This document shows positions 10,109-21,655 of a stretch of 64,000 nt of DNA, one piece after another; within the stretch, counting starts at the first letter, position 1, and the number at the start of each line of letters is the position of its first letter. This stretch comes from Membranipora membranacea. Lineage: Eukaryota; Bryozoa; Gymnolaemata; Cheilostomatida; Membraniporidae. The position numbers were made by a program, and so were the translations under genes. The DNA lies in the NCBI GenBank assembly GCA_914767715.1, contig OU612075.1, positions 4,960,001-5,024,000 of the forward strand. The letters run 5' to 3'. The notes under the pieces were generated by a model that had not been told where the DNA came from, did not search any database, and saw only the letters and a list, made by a program, of their open reading frames with translations.

Positions 10109-13100
10109 GTTGCTGTAGTTGTAGCATTGTTGGCCATTGCAGTGCCTGTGTCAGCAGCTGTTACTGTTGGGCCTGAGGTGGCACGGCAGCTTACCTGTGA
10201 TAAAGTCAATAACCAAACATGCAATGAACTATCAGCCAGTTATAGTATAACATACGAGTTTAAGAGAGTTTGTACAGATACGTATGAGGAAGGGAGGAGC
10301 ACTGGGATATACATGACATGTAGAAGTGTATGTGACGGGCGAGTACCTGATAAGTGTGCTGATCTCTGTGCCAGTGAGTTGACTTTCATTTAATTACCAA
10401 TCATTTCTGATGTGGATGGGGAGAACTGGATAGCCCATCTTTCTGAACAAAGTTTTGTGGGTTTTTTCCATACGTCGATCACTTCGATTTCATACCCAAG
10501 AATTGTTGGACAATTCTGTACAATTCTAGAATTGTTCGAAACTGACCCATATATCATTACCCAACCAGCAACCATTATTGTGTAATTAACCCTGCCTGCT
10601 AAATAAATTACATTCATTATTGCTATTGTATATATATAGTAGAAGCCTTTACAGTTCTAGTCAATATTATATAATTGGATTGACATTGTATTCAATGAGT
10701 TTGTATTTAGATGACTGGCAAGATCTGCTGTAATGAATAGATATTGCTGTGCAAGGTAGCATCAAAGTCTATAACGCGGGAGGCCCAGGTTCAAATCCCG
10801 GCCAGGGCGAATCTTTTCTTTTCGTTTCATCATGATGGAAATCGAAAGCATTCCATTCGGATTGTCTGCTCACAATTTTTGTAAGCACAGAAAACTCTTA
10901 GTAATGAGTATGATGACCCGACAAAATACTTATGTTCAACTCTTCTGTGTTGTACCATACCCTACGTTATATTTTGTGCAATCTGTTGATATTGGCAACA
11001 ACTGCATAAATAGAATACATCAGCTAAACTATGCTAGCAGAATTATCAGAAAACTTTGCTACTAATAAAAATGTACAACAGAGCTCACCAGTTGAGCGAG
11101 GAAGTACTTTGTATCAACTGATTATTGGTATAGTCTTAATCTAATAATAATAATCTGAGAGCTTTGAAAAATTATCTGCTTAAAGTACTAGGCTAATGAG
11201 GGGTGCACGGGGATTAATCATAATTAGTATTTTCTGGTGACAAGCAAGACCATTGGCTGATCAGTGTAATTAGAGGCGGAGAATGGCCTTGGTCTCCGCC
11301 TCTTACAGCCAGTCCACGGTGCGTTCTCAAATGGTCAAGTGTGTTATATAAGAAATTGTGATTCGCAGACACCCATAAATAAAGTTGAATAGAAGCCCAT
11401 GATATAGCTATTGTTATGTTGGATCATCACACTTGGGATTATAGGATTTTATTACAACGTTCAATTCAACGGTATCTAGGCAACCTCTGAAACCATAAAT
11501 CATAACGTCAAAATTGACCAATAAGAGCTTGTATAATTTGAAATCGTTGGAACTGGGAGTTTTTGGATGACATCTGATGTATTTCCACCACTATCCAATG
11601 CAATTTTTGGAAGGAAAATTTATTGGGCGTGTGTATCACACAATTACACATCAGCACATCTGATTCCTATTAAAGAAAATTCACTACTGCTCCTCTTATT
11701 TCAGAAAAAGTAGGAGGAATTTGAATGCTGCTAACCTAATTTGAATTTGATATGGCTGGGTGATCGCTTTACATTGACTGGCCCTTATATACCGGTCGAG
11801 CCACTTTAAAGGCTGTCCAGGCAATAATTTATCGCTTTAAGTCTTAACTGCTGTAATGGCCCTGCAAGCCCCTAATCTGGCAACCCAACCGCCTGTCTAA
11901 GCTACAGGCCTCGTATATAACAGAATAAATTACAGTGTGGGGATTCTTCAGGCAGGAATTTGTTGAAATGATTGGAATTCCAGGTTGATAGAACTTTTAA
12001 CATACCAAACTCTTTGATGCATGCATTTAATGGCTACAATGTACAGTTTAATCTGCCTGATCATTTTCAATGAGATTAGCTTATTGAATTTGAACAAGAT
12101 TCTCTCAGTGTCTATGCCAATTGTTTACCTTTCACTTGACATCAACATCTTAGCCAAACATAATTGCCAAGCATAATAGCCAAGCATAATAGCAAAATTG
12201 GATGCATTGCTGGTATCCAAGTTATTTACCCATGAAGTCATGACCAAGATAAGCCAGCGAGAAGAATGATCATGATTGCACTTCCACCCAAACAACCATC
12301 ATTATAAAAATGAATATTCGCGAAATTAAAAACTCACGGCATTCATTATCAGCAGCAAAAGACAGGAAGTTATGTCAGCTCACAATGACTCCTGTCTCTC
12401 TGATTCCAAAAGTGTGTCATTATGACTTGTTATAAGTGCAATGGAATACATGTGAAGGATTAACAAACAGTGTTAATTATAATTGGACAATTAAAAATTT
12501 TGACAACAAGGATATCAAGGTAATTATGTAATTATGCCTGTTATTGGCTAACCTCCCTGCTTGTGGCACACAAGCTGACAGATTAAAATTTATTACTTTA
12601 AATGGTGTTGCCACTAGTCTAACATTTTAATACTATCTGAACTAGTGCCAACACCTACTAGGGAACTACCATCCAAGAGTGAGAGAGAAAAATGCCAAAA
12701 TTGCCTCCTGTACACCATATAACTGAGATGGCTGAGAATGACATATATAGTATGAGTATAACATCAAGAGCTCCTTCGTAGACAGGTAATGAATATATAC
12801 CAGGCTTACAATAGTTGATTTACCTTTGCCCCCCTCAGCCCACATACCATAACATTCAGAGCTAACTCCATGCTCAGAGCATCTTTGGCTAACTTACGTT
12901 CTTGCGTTCATTAATCACTGGTGGGCGGCGGGCGCTCCTTGATCGTTATATGCGTCTAGGCTCCACAGCAGCGATACTAGTAATATATATGGTACAGTCA
13001 TGTTACGCAGAACGTATAGTGTTACAAGAGTTAGTGAGCGGTGATTAGCAGGTTGTAGCGAGCTGACTACCACGACTTACTAAGGGCAAAGCAAGAGTAA

Positions 13101-16100
13101 TCGGGGGAGCTGTTACCAAGGATTGGTTCGGGCAACCAGAACCTTTGAGTTGTTATGTTGTTAGACGATAAGCAAGACTGTTAGTATTGACAAACATGAA
13201 CTCAGATTGAAGTTAAATTTACAGTTAAGTGTGTTTGCGCCAACGCATCAGGGTTTGTTAAGTTATGCATTGTTATGGAATTCTAACAAATAGAAATAGC
13301 TGAGAGCCATTCACTCTCAATAATCACAAAGAGCGTAGTTTAGACTATGCCAATAATCAGTAGACATACTACTTGCTGTGACACCAAATTTGAGTTTTTT
13401 TATCATATTTTCAGTAGTCAGTGGTTCTGTGGAAAATATGGCCTCATTCACATATCACTTCTATCCACTCAGGCATGTAGGACAATTGATACAAAGTACT
13501 TCCTCGCTCAACTGGTGAGCGCTGTTGTATGTTTTTATTAGTAGCAAAGTTTTCTGATAATTCTGCTAGCATAGTTTAGCTGATGTATTCTATTTATGCA
13601 TTTGCTGCCAATATCAACAGATTGCACAAAATATAATGTAGGGTAAGGTACAACACAGAAGAGTTGAACATGAGTATTTTGTCAGGTCATCACACTCATT
13701 ACTAAGAGTTTTCTGTGCTTACAAAAAGCAAGAGTAATCGGGGGAGCTGTTACCAAGGATTGGCTCGGGCAACCAGAACCTTTGAGTTGTTATGTTGTTA
13801 GACGTTAAGCAAGACTGTAATGCCTCGCTCAACTGGTGAGCGAAGTTTAACATTTTATTAGTAGCAAAGTTTTCTGATAATTCTGCTAGCTTAGTTTAGC
13901 TGACGTATTCTATCTATGCAGTTGCTGCCAATATCGACAGATTGCACAAAATATAATGTAGGGTATGGTAAAACACAGAAGAGTTGAACATAAGCATTTT
14001 GTCGGGTCATCATACTCATTACTAAGAGTTTTCGCTGCTTACAAAAATTGTGAGCGGACAATTCGAACGGAATGCTTTCGATTTCCATCATGACGAAAAG
14101 AAAAGATTTGCCTTGGCCGGGATTTGAACCTGGGCCTCCCGCATTATGGACTATGATGCTACCTTGCACAGCAATATATATTCATAACAAAAGTTCTTGA
14201 CTAGTCATCTAAATCCAAACTCATTGAATACAATGTCAATCCAATTGTATAATATTGACTAGAACTGTAAAGGCTTGTACTAGAACTATACAATAGCAAT
14301 AATGAATGTAATTTATTTAGCAGGCAGGGTTAATTACACAATAATGGTCGCTGGTTGGGTAATGATATATGGGTCAGTTTCGAACAATTCTAGAATTTTA
14401 CAGAATTGTCCAACAATTCTTGGGTATGATACGCAGTGGGGATAATCAACACATGGGAATATTTTAATAATTTAGGGCAACTTCCGCTCGAATTGGTTCC
14501 TGTTCCTTCAATCGCTTTTTTGAACCACGGTGCATCGAAGCGGTGGTGTATATGAATGGATAGCATAAGAAGCTGTAAGGTGGGTTTAAATCCCGGCTGT
14601 GGCAGATCTTTTTTGAAGTTTTATCGTCATGAAAACCTGAGCATTCTTCTCTCAAATCGGGAGCAGGCAACTCAATATAAGCATCGGATCATAGTGATTG
14701 TGCCTGAATGACCAAATGTGGTATGATCTGTGTTCAAGGCCAAAGTGTGGCAGAGTGTTACGAAGCTTCAGCTCGATCAATGATCGTAGACACAGATACA
14801 ATCTTCTAGAGCGACAGAGGCAAAAAAGGCCTATGGAAACACCTAAAAGCTTTCCAAGAAAAAAAGATTGCTTGGAGCTAAAGAAGAAAACTAAAACTTT
14901 TTACTTTTGTTGTTTCAGACTACGACTGTAACCTCTCCACAACTACAACCAGAGCAATCACTCCTTCTCCTCAGATCAGCGCCACAGTTCGACCAATGAC
15001 CTTACACGATAGAGGTGACACAGAAGATGTGTCTGCTAATAGAATATCTGTAGCGAGGAATAACCTGCTGGTTGTTGCTGTGCCAGTCTATCTGATTCTG
15101 ATCCTGCTGGTTCTGATTATCATATTTTGGTTTAGACCGGACTGGATGCAAAAAATGAAGATGTCATGTTGTGGAGGTAAGATTTGTGTTTGTTTTAGCT
15201 TTGAAAATGAATATAATAGACTCGGTATAGGTTTCTGTCAATACTTTGATTGTAAATGATATGTCTCTGTGGTAGGTCGCGACAATAACATGTATATAAA
15301 GAGAAAGTTTAAATTATTGATTGTTTTAAATAGTGTAGTTTACAAAATAGATTAGCTCTCTAGACAGCAGTGTGGTTGATTTCTAAGGTTGGGACAAAAA
15401 CTTCCAAGGCGTGAACGCTGCAGTATATTATTCACTGCTTCAAAACATCAAACACACACTATATATTAGTTGGCTCATCCATTCTTTGTTTGGCACTAAC
15501 ACAAAACTCAGGCAGTGTATACTTATAAATGTCTTTTTGTAGCTTCACCCCATTGATTATGATAAAAAGAGAAGAAAAAAGACTTTTACCACTCACCTTG
15601 AAGATTCTCCCTGATGTTCCCAGTACTATATATATAATGCTCCATTTTGCCTGTATTTCAGTCTCCCACTCTAGCGATTTGGCAGCGGCTTGTCAGTATG
15701 GGGGGGAAACTCAGAATGCAGAGGAACTGGATCAAACTTGGTCTCACCCAGTGCTAACAATTCATTCTCTGCAACTTAGGTTTTTAGTCTTAATTTTACA
15801 ATAATTTAACAAAGGATCGAACATTGCCAAACTATAACATATTTTTCCTTTATCTGTAGCTGCTTCTGATAAGAATAAAGAGACTGAGAATGGAGACCAA
15901 ACTAACTACAATGCGATGCATCGTATGGCTAATTGTGGCCACAATAGTGTTCCTCAGTCTGATGGCTCTCATCAGCGTGATGTTGAAAGTCAAAGAGGTA
16001 AATGGAGTATCTACCTTAAATAAGTAAAACTTCACAGGGGGAAACCTTTGCCATTTCTCGCATGATTGAAGTAACTAAATTTAAAGCTAGCTAAAATTTT

Positions 16101-16205
16101 CTTACCATCTTTACTTTTTATATACTCTCAAGGATAGGCGCTAGCTAACATAAAACTAGCTAAGATTAATTCTTGCTGATATTTACTTTTCTAGGGTACG
16201 TGTGA
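10109..16205 (+). CDS. Small type I membrane protein with an 8-cysteine ectodomain (unrecognised family)
   Basis: Exons 10109-10373, 14919-15176, 15860-15997 and 16195-16205 (stop TGA 16203-16205) join in one frame across GT-AG introns. With a Met supplied by an upstream exon the protein is about 224 residues. It starts with a hydrophobic signal peptide (cleavage plausible after PVSA). The ~65-residue ectodomain has eight Cys, enough for four disulfides, and two N-glycosylation sequons (NQT, NLS). A Thr/Ser/Pro-rich stalk follows, then one strongly hydrophobic membrane segment (VYLILILLVLIIIFWF), a Cys-containing juxtamembrane stretch and a ~55-residue polar cytoplasmic tail. I cannot assign a family; a receptor or adhesion role is only a guess from topology. 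AATAAA at 16257-16262 is a likely poly(A) signal. The first exon is uncertain (see 5109-5151), and the 4.5 kb second intron is packed with repeats. Confidence 0.6.
10492..11115 (+). repeat. tRNA-related composite repeat Q, copy 1
   Basis: Contains a B-box-like GGTTCAAATCCCGGCC at about 10790 and a body with TCATGATGGAAATCGAAAGC. The whole segment, including ~250 bases upstream of the B box (from CATACCCAAGAATTGTTGG), recurs as the reverse complement at 13826-14440. It ends near CTCACCAGTTGAGCGAGG. It sits in the large intron of the membrane-protein gene. The frame from 10832 across it is fortuitous. Confidence 0.75.
11116..13089. other. Intronic sequence, nothing recognised
   Basis: Intron of the membrane-protein gene between repeat copies. 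Only small local duplications were seen (AGCCAAGCATAAT at about 12168-12190). Confidence 0.4.
13090..13825. repeat. Two direct repeats bracketing a truncated copy of repeat Q
   Basis: A ~90-base block (AGCAAGAGTAATCGGGGGAG to GCAAGACTGT) at about 13092-13182 is repeated nearly identically at 13727-13818. Between them, 13490-13725 is a third copy of repeat Q in minus orientation that lacks the tRNA-like head and stops at the junction ACAAAAAGCAAGAG. The arrangement suggests a local duplication or an insertion with loss of the 5' part. Confidence 0.65.
13826..14440 (-). repeat. tRNA-related composite repeat Q, copy 2 (inverted)
   Basis: Reverse-complement counterpart of 10492-11115, with a B box on the minus strand (GGTTCAAATCCCGGCC, plus-strand 14117-14132). 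Near-identical blocks include the terminal CTCGCTCAACTGGTGAGC and CAGGCAGGGTTAATTACAC. Copies 1 and 2 could pair in the pre-mRNA of the host gene into a ~600 bp imperfect hairpin. Confidence 0.75.
14520..14670 (+). repeat. Degenerate further copy of the repeat Q tRNA-like part
   Basis: GGTTTAAATCCCGGC near 14583 followed by a TCATGAAAACCTGAGCATTC stretch parallels the B box and body of repeat Q but is clearly diverged. Borders are approximate. Confidence 0.45.
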
Positions 16206-16262
16206 TTGCTGTACTATACAGATAGTTTCGTGCAGTTCTCGCCATTAAAAAGAAAAAATAAA

Positions 16263-18035
16263 TGTTCATTCACAACTAAGCTGTCAGATATTGCCAACGA
16301 TGTGCTTTAAAATGTTCAAGATTCCAGGGTTTAGCTCAATAGTGAATTTCAAACACATAAATTTAAGAACCAAAACACTTCCTACTCGACAACCAGAATA
16401 CGAAGAACAAAAGGTTATTTTGTTGCTATTGCTTTTTTTCTGTAATTTCTTCAAATTAGAAATGGTTGTTATTACAGATTCCAAAGACCACTAGAGACAA
16501 GACCACTAAGAGACTACTTAGCCTTGAATGAGGCGGTTCTGTTGGAACCTGTCAGAATAATGAACTTGTTACTGGAGAGGCTTCAGGTTAGGTCGGCAAA
16601 GTGATAAGATGGAACACCAAAATCTTCTATCTGAGACTATCTAGCGATCTTTTTCCCAAATCGCACGCATTGATGAACATTTATACATACGGAGTGAATG
16701 ATTTGGTAATGAGGCCGGCTCATTGAAAGATCAAATGGGCAATTATTATTAGCTATGTGATAGTGTTTAATTGCTTTAATAAGTATCACTCGTTTTTATT
16801 AAAACACCTCCTGAGTTTCCTAGTGTGTGCAATGGTGATCTTCTAGTTATCCTTTTAAATACTCATTTTAAACTTTATGAACTTTTCATCCACATTAAAT
16901 GTTTTGCCAACCTTGTATAGGTGCCTAGAGTAAATACAAAGTCAGTCAATAAGGGCTTTTCGATCGATCGTTGCTTGTTGAAAGCAGTAAAGTTTCCATA
17001 GTTGCAAGCTTTTTTTTGGGACTATGATCAACAATGGAGATATTCAGAAATGCAGAAATTCTCAACTTCATAGGAAAATAATTTTAATCTTGGCATTGCT
17101 TAGTTAATTTTGACCATCAACCATTGTCATCACTCTTATTCAATGCCGAGATTATTCAAGATTGACAAATAATAAATGTTACAAGGGTGAGTAGTACAGA
17201 TCATGAATAAATTGGAAATTGCCTTCCCCTGGTTAACTCTTGATGGAGTATAGTTGTTTTGTTGACACATTCACAATACTCAAATATCCATAGGCTAACG
17301 TGGGTTTTTTTTAACATTTTTTGACCACAATCTGCATCATTAAAATGATGTTTTTCCGAATGTTATTCTCCAAATTTTTGCTTTTTGCTCCACAAGGGGG
17401 GGGGGGTGTCGGAGCTTCGGATGGAGGGGGCAAGCATGTTGAACTATATTATCAGCAGTTATCTATTTCTGTGATTGCTTCTAGAGTCCTGCCCTCACCT
17501 CAATGTATCATTAATTTCCAGCCATCCTTTATTTAATTCCATCCATACACGAGCAAATTAAAATGAGATACAGTATTAGAATTTGATTTTAGTCTATGTT
17601 ATCTCCATATCTAAATACACAATGTCTTATTTAACCGCCCTATTTAGTGGGTCCTCTTAGACGCAGGTTGTTGTGTGGGGTAGATACCCTATACCCTCGC
17701 CCGCTGGCTACTCTTTGTCAAAGCGGCAACGGGGGAACTTTATACTGCGTGCAAGCAATCTGTAGATCTACTATATTCATGGTTCTGCTCCGAACTGACC
17801 TATCCAGAATGAATGACTTGCCAGTGCCAGATCAGGAACGACCGCCTGCCCCGGTAATCAAACCTGAATCATTTGATCACAAGTGCTTACCCTAAACCCC
17901 TATTACTTAGTGGTTAGTTAAAACACCAATATTTTAATTCTTGTATTTGCTTGATGTACAAAATAATTGAGGCGCCTTCAGGAAACTGTCACTAGAATTC
18001 TTTTTATTAAATCCGCAATGTGTTCCACAAGGAAA
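16263..18035. other. Intergenic, no recognised gene
   Basis: AT-rich. Contains an 11-base G run (17396-17406) and a relatively GC-rich patch at 17640-17900 carrying an 82-codon frame that I do not recognise and do not call. Confidence 0.4.
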
Positions 18036-18039
18036 TTTT

Positions 18040-19260
18040 TTCCAAGACGTACATAAATTATTCCTATGACACTTCAAATTTAACAAACTCTTAGAGTACC
18101 TGCTCAAGCTTATCAATAAGACGAAGGAAGCAGCACAACTTCAGGTAGATAATATTTGAGTTGCATACACCTGTACCTGCAGTTGTGCTACTTCTTCTGT
18201 GTGTATACGAACAACCTCAATAATGGGAATCCCGAGGAAAAAATACGGCAGAAATTGTTTACGGGGTGCTGTATGAGAAGCTAGGGCTTTCTGCTGTAAA
18301 AGATTGCACCTCCAACCTCACCAATTGTATCAATATGACGTGATCTAGAAAAGCTGCCAAAGCCATTGATTGTCATACTTGTATACATGTTGATGAAATA
18401 AAAAGGTCAGAACAAAATCGGGATTAAAAGTTTTGCATTGTTCAATCTGATCAAAGCAGGGTGCGAGGACTGCTTTACACAATAACGCTTCTCATTTATT
18501 TGCGCAGGGGCCTGCACCCAGCGATCAAGCGCCCTGATGGACTTTGTTATATAACTAATGCAGCAAAGGACCATAGTGTTCTCATTGACCCTATTGCAAG
18601 TGAGGTACACAGACTAAGTGTAGTTATAGTAAAATATCCTTTTGGTATAAATGATAAACTAGAGATAGGAGTTTGGTTGTGATTGCACTATCAGGTACCT
18701 ACTATCAACTATCAAGGCTGAAAAAACAATTATGAGGATCTTAAATTTATATCTTTAACCTGCAATCATAAACAACCATATTGCCATCATGTCAGGGTGA
18801 GGTCCGGATGAGAGGCCAACCGTTACCTGCGGTGTGAGATCTCCAGTATCTGTCTGCTGACCTTGTCAGGATAAGGAACACTATACTGATGCTGATGATA
18901 TTCGAAACAAACATTCTTTTTTTTCATCTACTAACATCCTAGGAGTTGTTACAGGCAAGGAAAAACCGTACCCCTTAGAAATAAACAAATCCCTTATACT
19001 CTGTTTATAACAAGGAAGTATGTATTACTAGGATGTCAGTGTGAATCTGAATTGACCCAAACGATTACTCAAATGGTTGATTTTCCACGTGTAACTGGTT
19101 TGTTATTCCCAAATCATTTGACTTAAGACGAACAGCAATAATTTTAATATTGTTACCCACAATATTTGGTGATTACAATTTTGGAGTTGTCTTCACATAT
19201 GCACAGAGAAAATGACTCCATATAATGATCCTCTGTGTGCCAAACAAGATAATCTATGAA
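18040..19260 (-). repeat. Interspersed repeat P, copy 2
   Basis: Inverted counterpart of 2950-4300. The clearest shared blocks are the ends at 18112-18150 (GAAGGAAGCAGCACAACTTC) and the central segment 18510-18690 (GATCAAGCGCCCTGATG). It diverges progressively towards 19260. Confidence 0.65.
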
Positions 19261-19442
19261 TATGTACGAATATATATATTCAAATAATAAGAGATAAACT
19301 GTAATACCACATATTCATAGCAGTTCGATTAGTCTACAGAACATTTTCAGTTTGTGAATAATATCAGCGATTATTGAAGAATATAAAAATGATGTAGGCC
19401 TTAACTTCAGCTCTCAAACTTGAGGCCCTGAGAAAACTATAT

Positions 19443-19965
19443 TCAGTCGATAACCATTTTTTCTTTTAATCCGCAGCTGGCAAACCATTGATCGGCATTG
19501 ACGTGACTTCGAACAATGTTCACGGCATCTGTGTTGCCTTCCTCACATGCTAAATGAAGAGCTGTTTTTCTTAATAGACCTTCCATGAGCAAAAACTCGA
19601 AGCGTTCACCTTCACTCACTGAGTCAATGATTAGTGCTGCAATGTCATTCCTCTGCAAACATATATATTCATTGAGTATGGTGTCACTGTCATCCATGCC
19701 ATCACTGCCAATGATGGTAAAAGACCGAAGTCTCTCGTCGGGATGTATGCTATAAATAATGAAAGTCTCAACTTCCATTTCGCTTTCGGCTAGTTGTAAT
19801 GATTCTTCCCTTTCCCTGTTCAGGCATTTGACAATCTTGTTTGCTAGTCTTTGGCCATCCACCAAGTGTGTGTACGATATGACGCTCTAACTCACTACGA
19901 TTACAATGGAGAAGATCATCATCCTCCAACCAGATTGGAAACGCTTGAGGTAGTATGGTATTCAT
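19443..19965 (-). pseudogene. Ankyrin-repeat protein fragment with a one-unit CA frameshift
   Basis: Two overlapping minus-strand frames form one plausible protein. The upstream frame runs from ATG 19965 (MNTILPQAFPIWLEDDDLLH) to about 19866; the downstream frame continues from about 19865 (VDGQRLANKIVKCLN) to the TGA at 19443-19445. The junction is a short CA run: adding one CA unit would restore continuity, so the break looks like microsatellite slippage, a polymorphism or a sequence error. The C-terminal part holds an ankyrin-type helix-turn-helix (KTALHLACEEGNTDAVNIVR). A stop lies directly upstream of the ATG. Whether it is a short gene or a fragment of a larger one cannot be decided; only one clear repeat is visible. 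Confidence 0.5.
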
Positions 19966-21203
19966 TTATCCACTTGATTCAAAATCTCAGCCCCAGCTGG
20001 AAGAAAACATTTGGCCTGGTAAAGCTTCCTATGTTGACATAAACTGATCAAAAACACACAATGAAGGTTATCGATGAGCGTTTTTTATGAACACGTGTAA
20101 AACACCCAATAAACATCTTTATCTTTAGTCATGTGTCATGAGTGCCACTTGATTTATGAATGATAAAGGATCCTGCATGTGAATAAAAAAGATGATGTTC
20201 ATTCAATCAAATGGTAAATAACTAAACCTAATGCCCCCTATATATTTGACAAATAGTGTCAAATCATTCAAGAGCACACAGGCACAACTTCTTTATGAAC
20301 TTCCCATGTTCGCTCAATGATAGGGACCATTTATCCAATTAAATGAATTTGTAAATGTGCCAAACTATGCAAAGATTTCTTAAATAAATGAAAATACGTG
20401 GTAGACCAAGCAATGATAATCGGATTAGATCAGAAAATAAACCTGGACTACGAACGGAAAATTGATGATAATGCTATTGCTACTACACAATGTTCAATGT
20501 CGTTACTTCATCTACAATTAAATACCTCACTTTAGCTGTAAATTGTAAGTGCATCTTTAAGTTTGGTTTATTTTTCCATCCTGTATCATGTTGTTCATAA
20601 AAATGAATGCTTACAGTGTTGGGTAAAAAAGACTAAAAGCGACCAAAAGCGGAAATTATTGAAAATGTGACAAGCCTTGAAAAACAAAATGTAAGCTGTC
20701 TGTTAGGAGTTGTGTGTAATAATCATATTTCTATGGTAATAATCTGCCACTACAACACGGCCTGCACTGGCAAACTATAATACCCATTTGATTATAAGTA
20801 GTTTCCAAGAACCAATCAAATCATGTAACACTATCATGAAAACATTATAACATGGTTCGCTGTGAACCACTAAGCTGAGAAGCAAAAGTTATTGTGCTGA
20901 CCAAGGTTTTGTAAGCACGAATTAAAACATGGGGATGATTGAAGTAGATTAGATTCGCCAACATACAAAGGTATTGTTATATTCTGGGACCCACACTTTT
21001 CATGATGATGTTGTTTCTCTATTAGGAACCTACTGTAAAATGTTCATAATAGATAACTCATTCCCTTGTTGATTAGCTTGTCTTCAAGTTCTTTGCTTCT
21101 TGACAAGACAAGCTTTAAATTATAATATATAGATAGGGCCTATATATAATTGTGTTGTTGTTGGGGCTTGTCAAGACAGGCTACTCCATAGATTGTAAAG
21201 TAA
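19966..21203. other. Intergenic, nothing firmly recognised
   Basis: AT-rich; includes three related GCTTGTC/GACAAGC motifs at about 21075-21182 in mixed orientation. No gene recognised. Confidence 0.4.
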
Positions 21204-21655
21204 ATGGCATTACAAGTCTTATCTTCTAATGAAGGTTCAAGCGATGCTTCAGACTCGTCTATCATCATTCATGGACAACCAAGCCTTCTCCAAGACCAAG
21301 GGCCTTGGGGTCCAAGGGGTAGAGGATTCCTTGCATTGACTTCAGGGAGAATGTTGCAATGTTACTTACTGCTTACTGTACTACATGAACCTACCTAGTC
21401 CTAACCCACCATTGCTTTAACATGATTTTAGGTTGAGCTGTATTCAATGTTCATAACAAAACTGCTACATGATGCTAAGACTGAAGAGATTTCTTGGTTA
21501 AATATCGACAGGCAAAGATCAAGGAGGCCAACCTCCTGAAAAACTCAACAAGCTGCATGAACTCAGTACCCTGGCCTGTGGTTAAGCACTTGTTGTCATT
21601 AGTTAAAAATGAACGCCGCAGAGGATTTATCAAAGATCGCAAAGCGTAAGGGACC
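21204..21655 (+). other. Coding-like frames upstream of the CSB start (possible missing 5' exons or a decayed gene piece)
   Basis: ATG 21204 opens a Ser/Asp-rich frame (SSNEGSSDASDSSIIIHG). After an acceptor-like TTTTAG at 21427-21432 a frame reads VELYSMFITKLLHDAKTEE, and in the next frame, up to about 21650, VKYRQAKIKEANLLKNS and [19 protein letters not shown]. Composition looks protein-coding but the frames do not join, and the last one overlaps CSB exon 1 in another frame. It may be a remnant of another gene or an alternative 5' region. Confidence 0.25.

Noticed and set aside
13891-14169. 92-codon minus-strand frame
   Set aside because: Translation of repeat Q, including its B box; the matching frame in copy 1 (10832-11065) is equally fortuitous.
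15529-15804. 91-codon plus-strand frame
   Set aside because: Lies wholly in the intron between two confirmed exons of the membrane-protein gene, with a MITE S-like segment inside it.
17647-17895. 82-codon plus-strand frame in a GC-richer patch
   Set aside because: No family resemblance and no supporting splice sites; kept only as a note in the intergenic entry.
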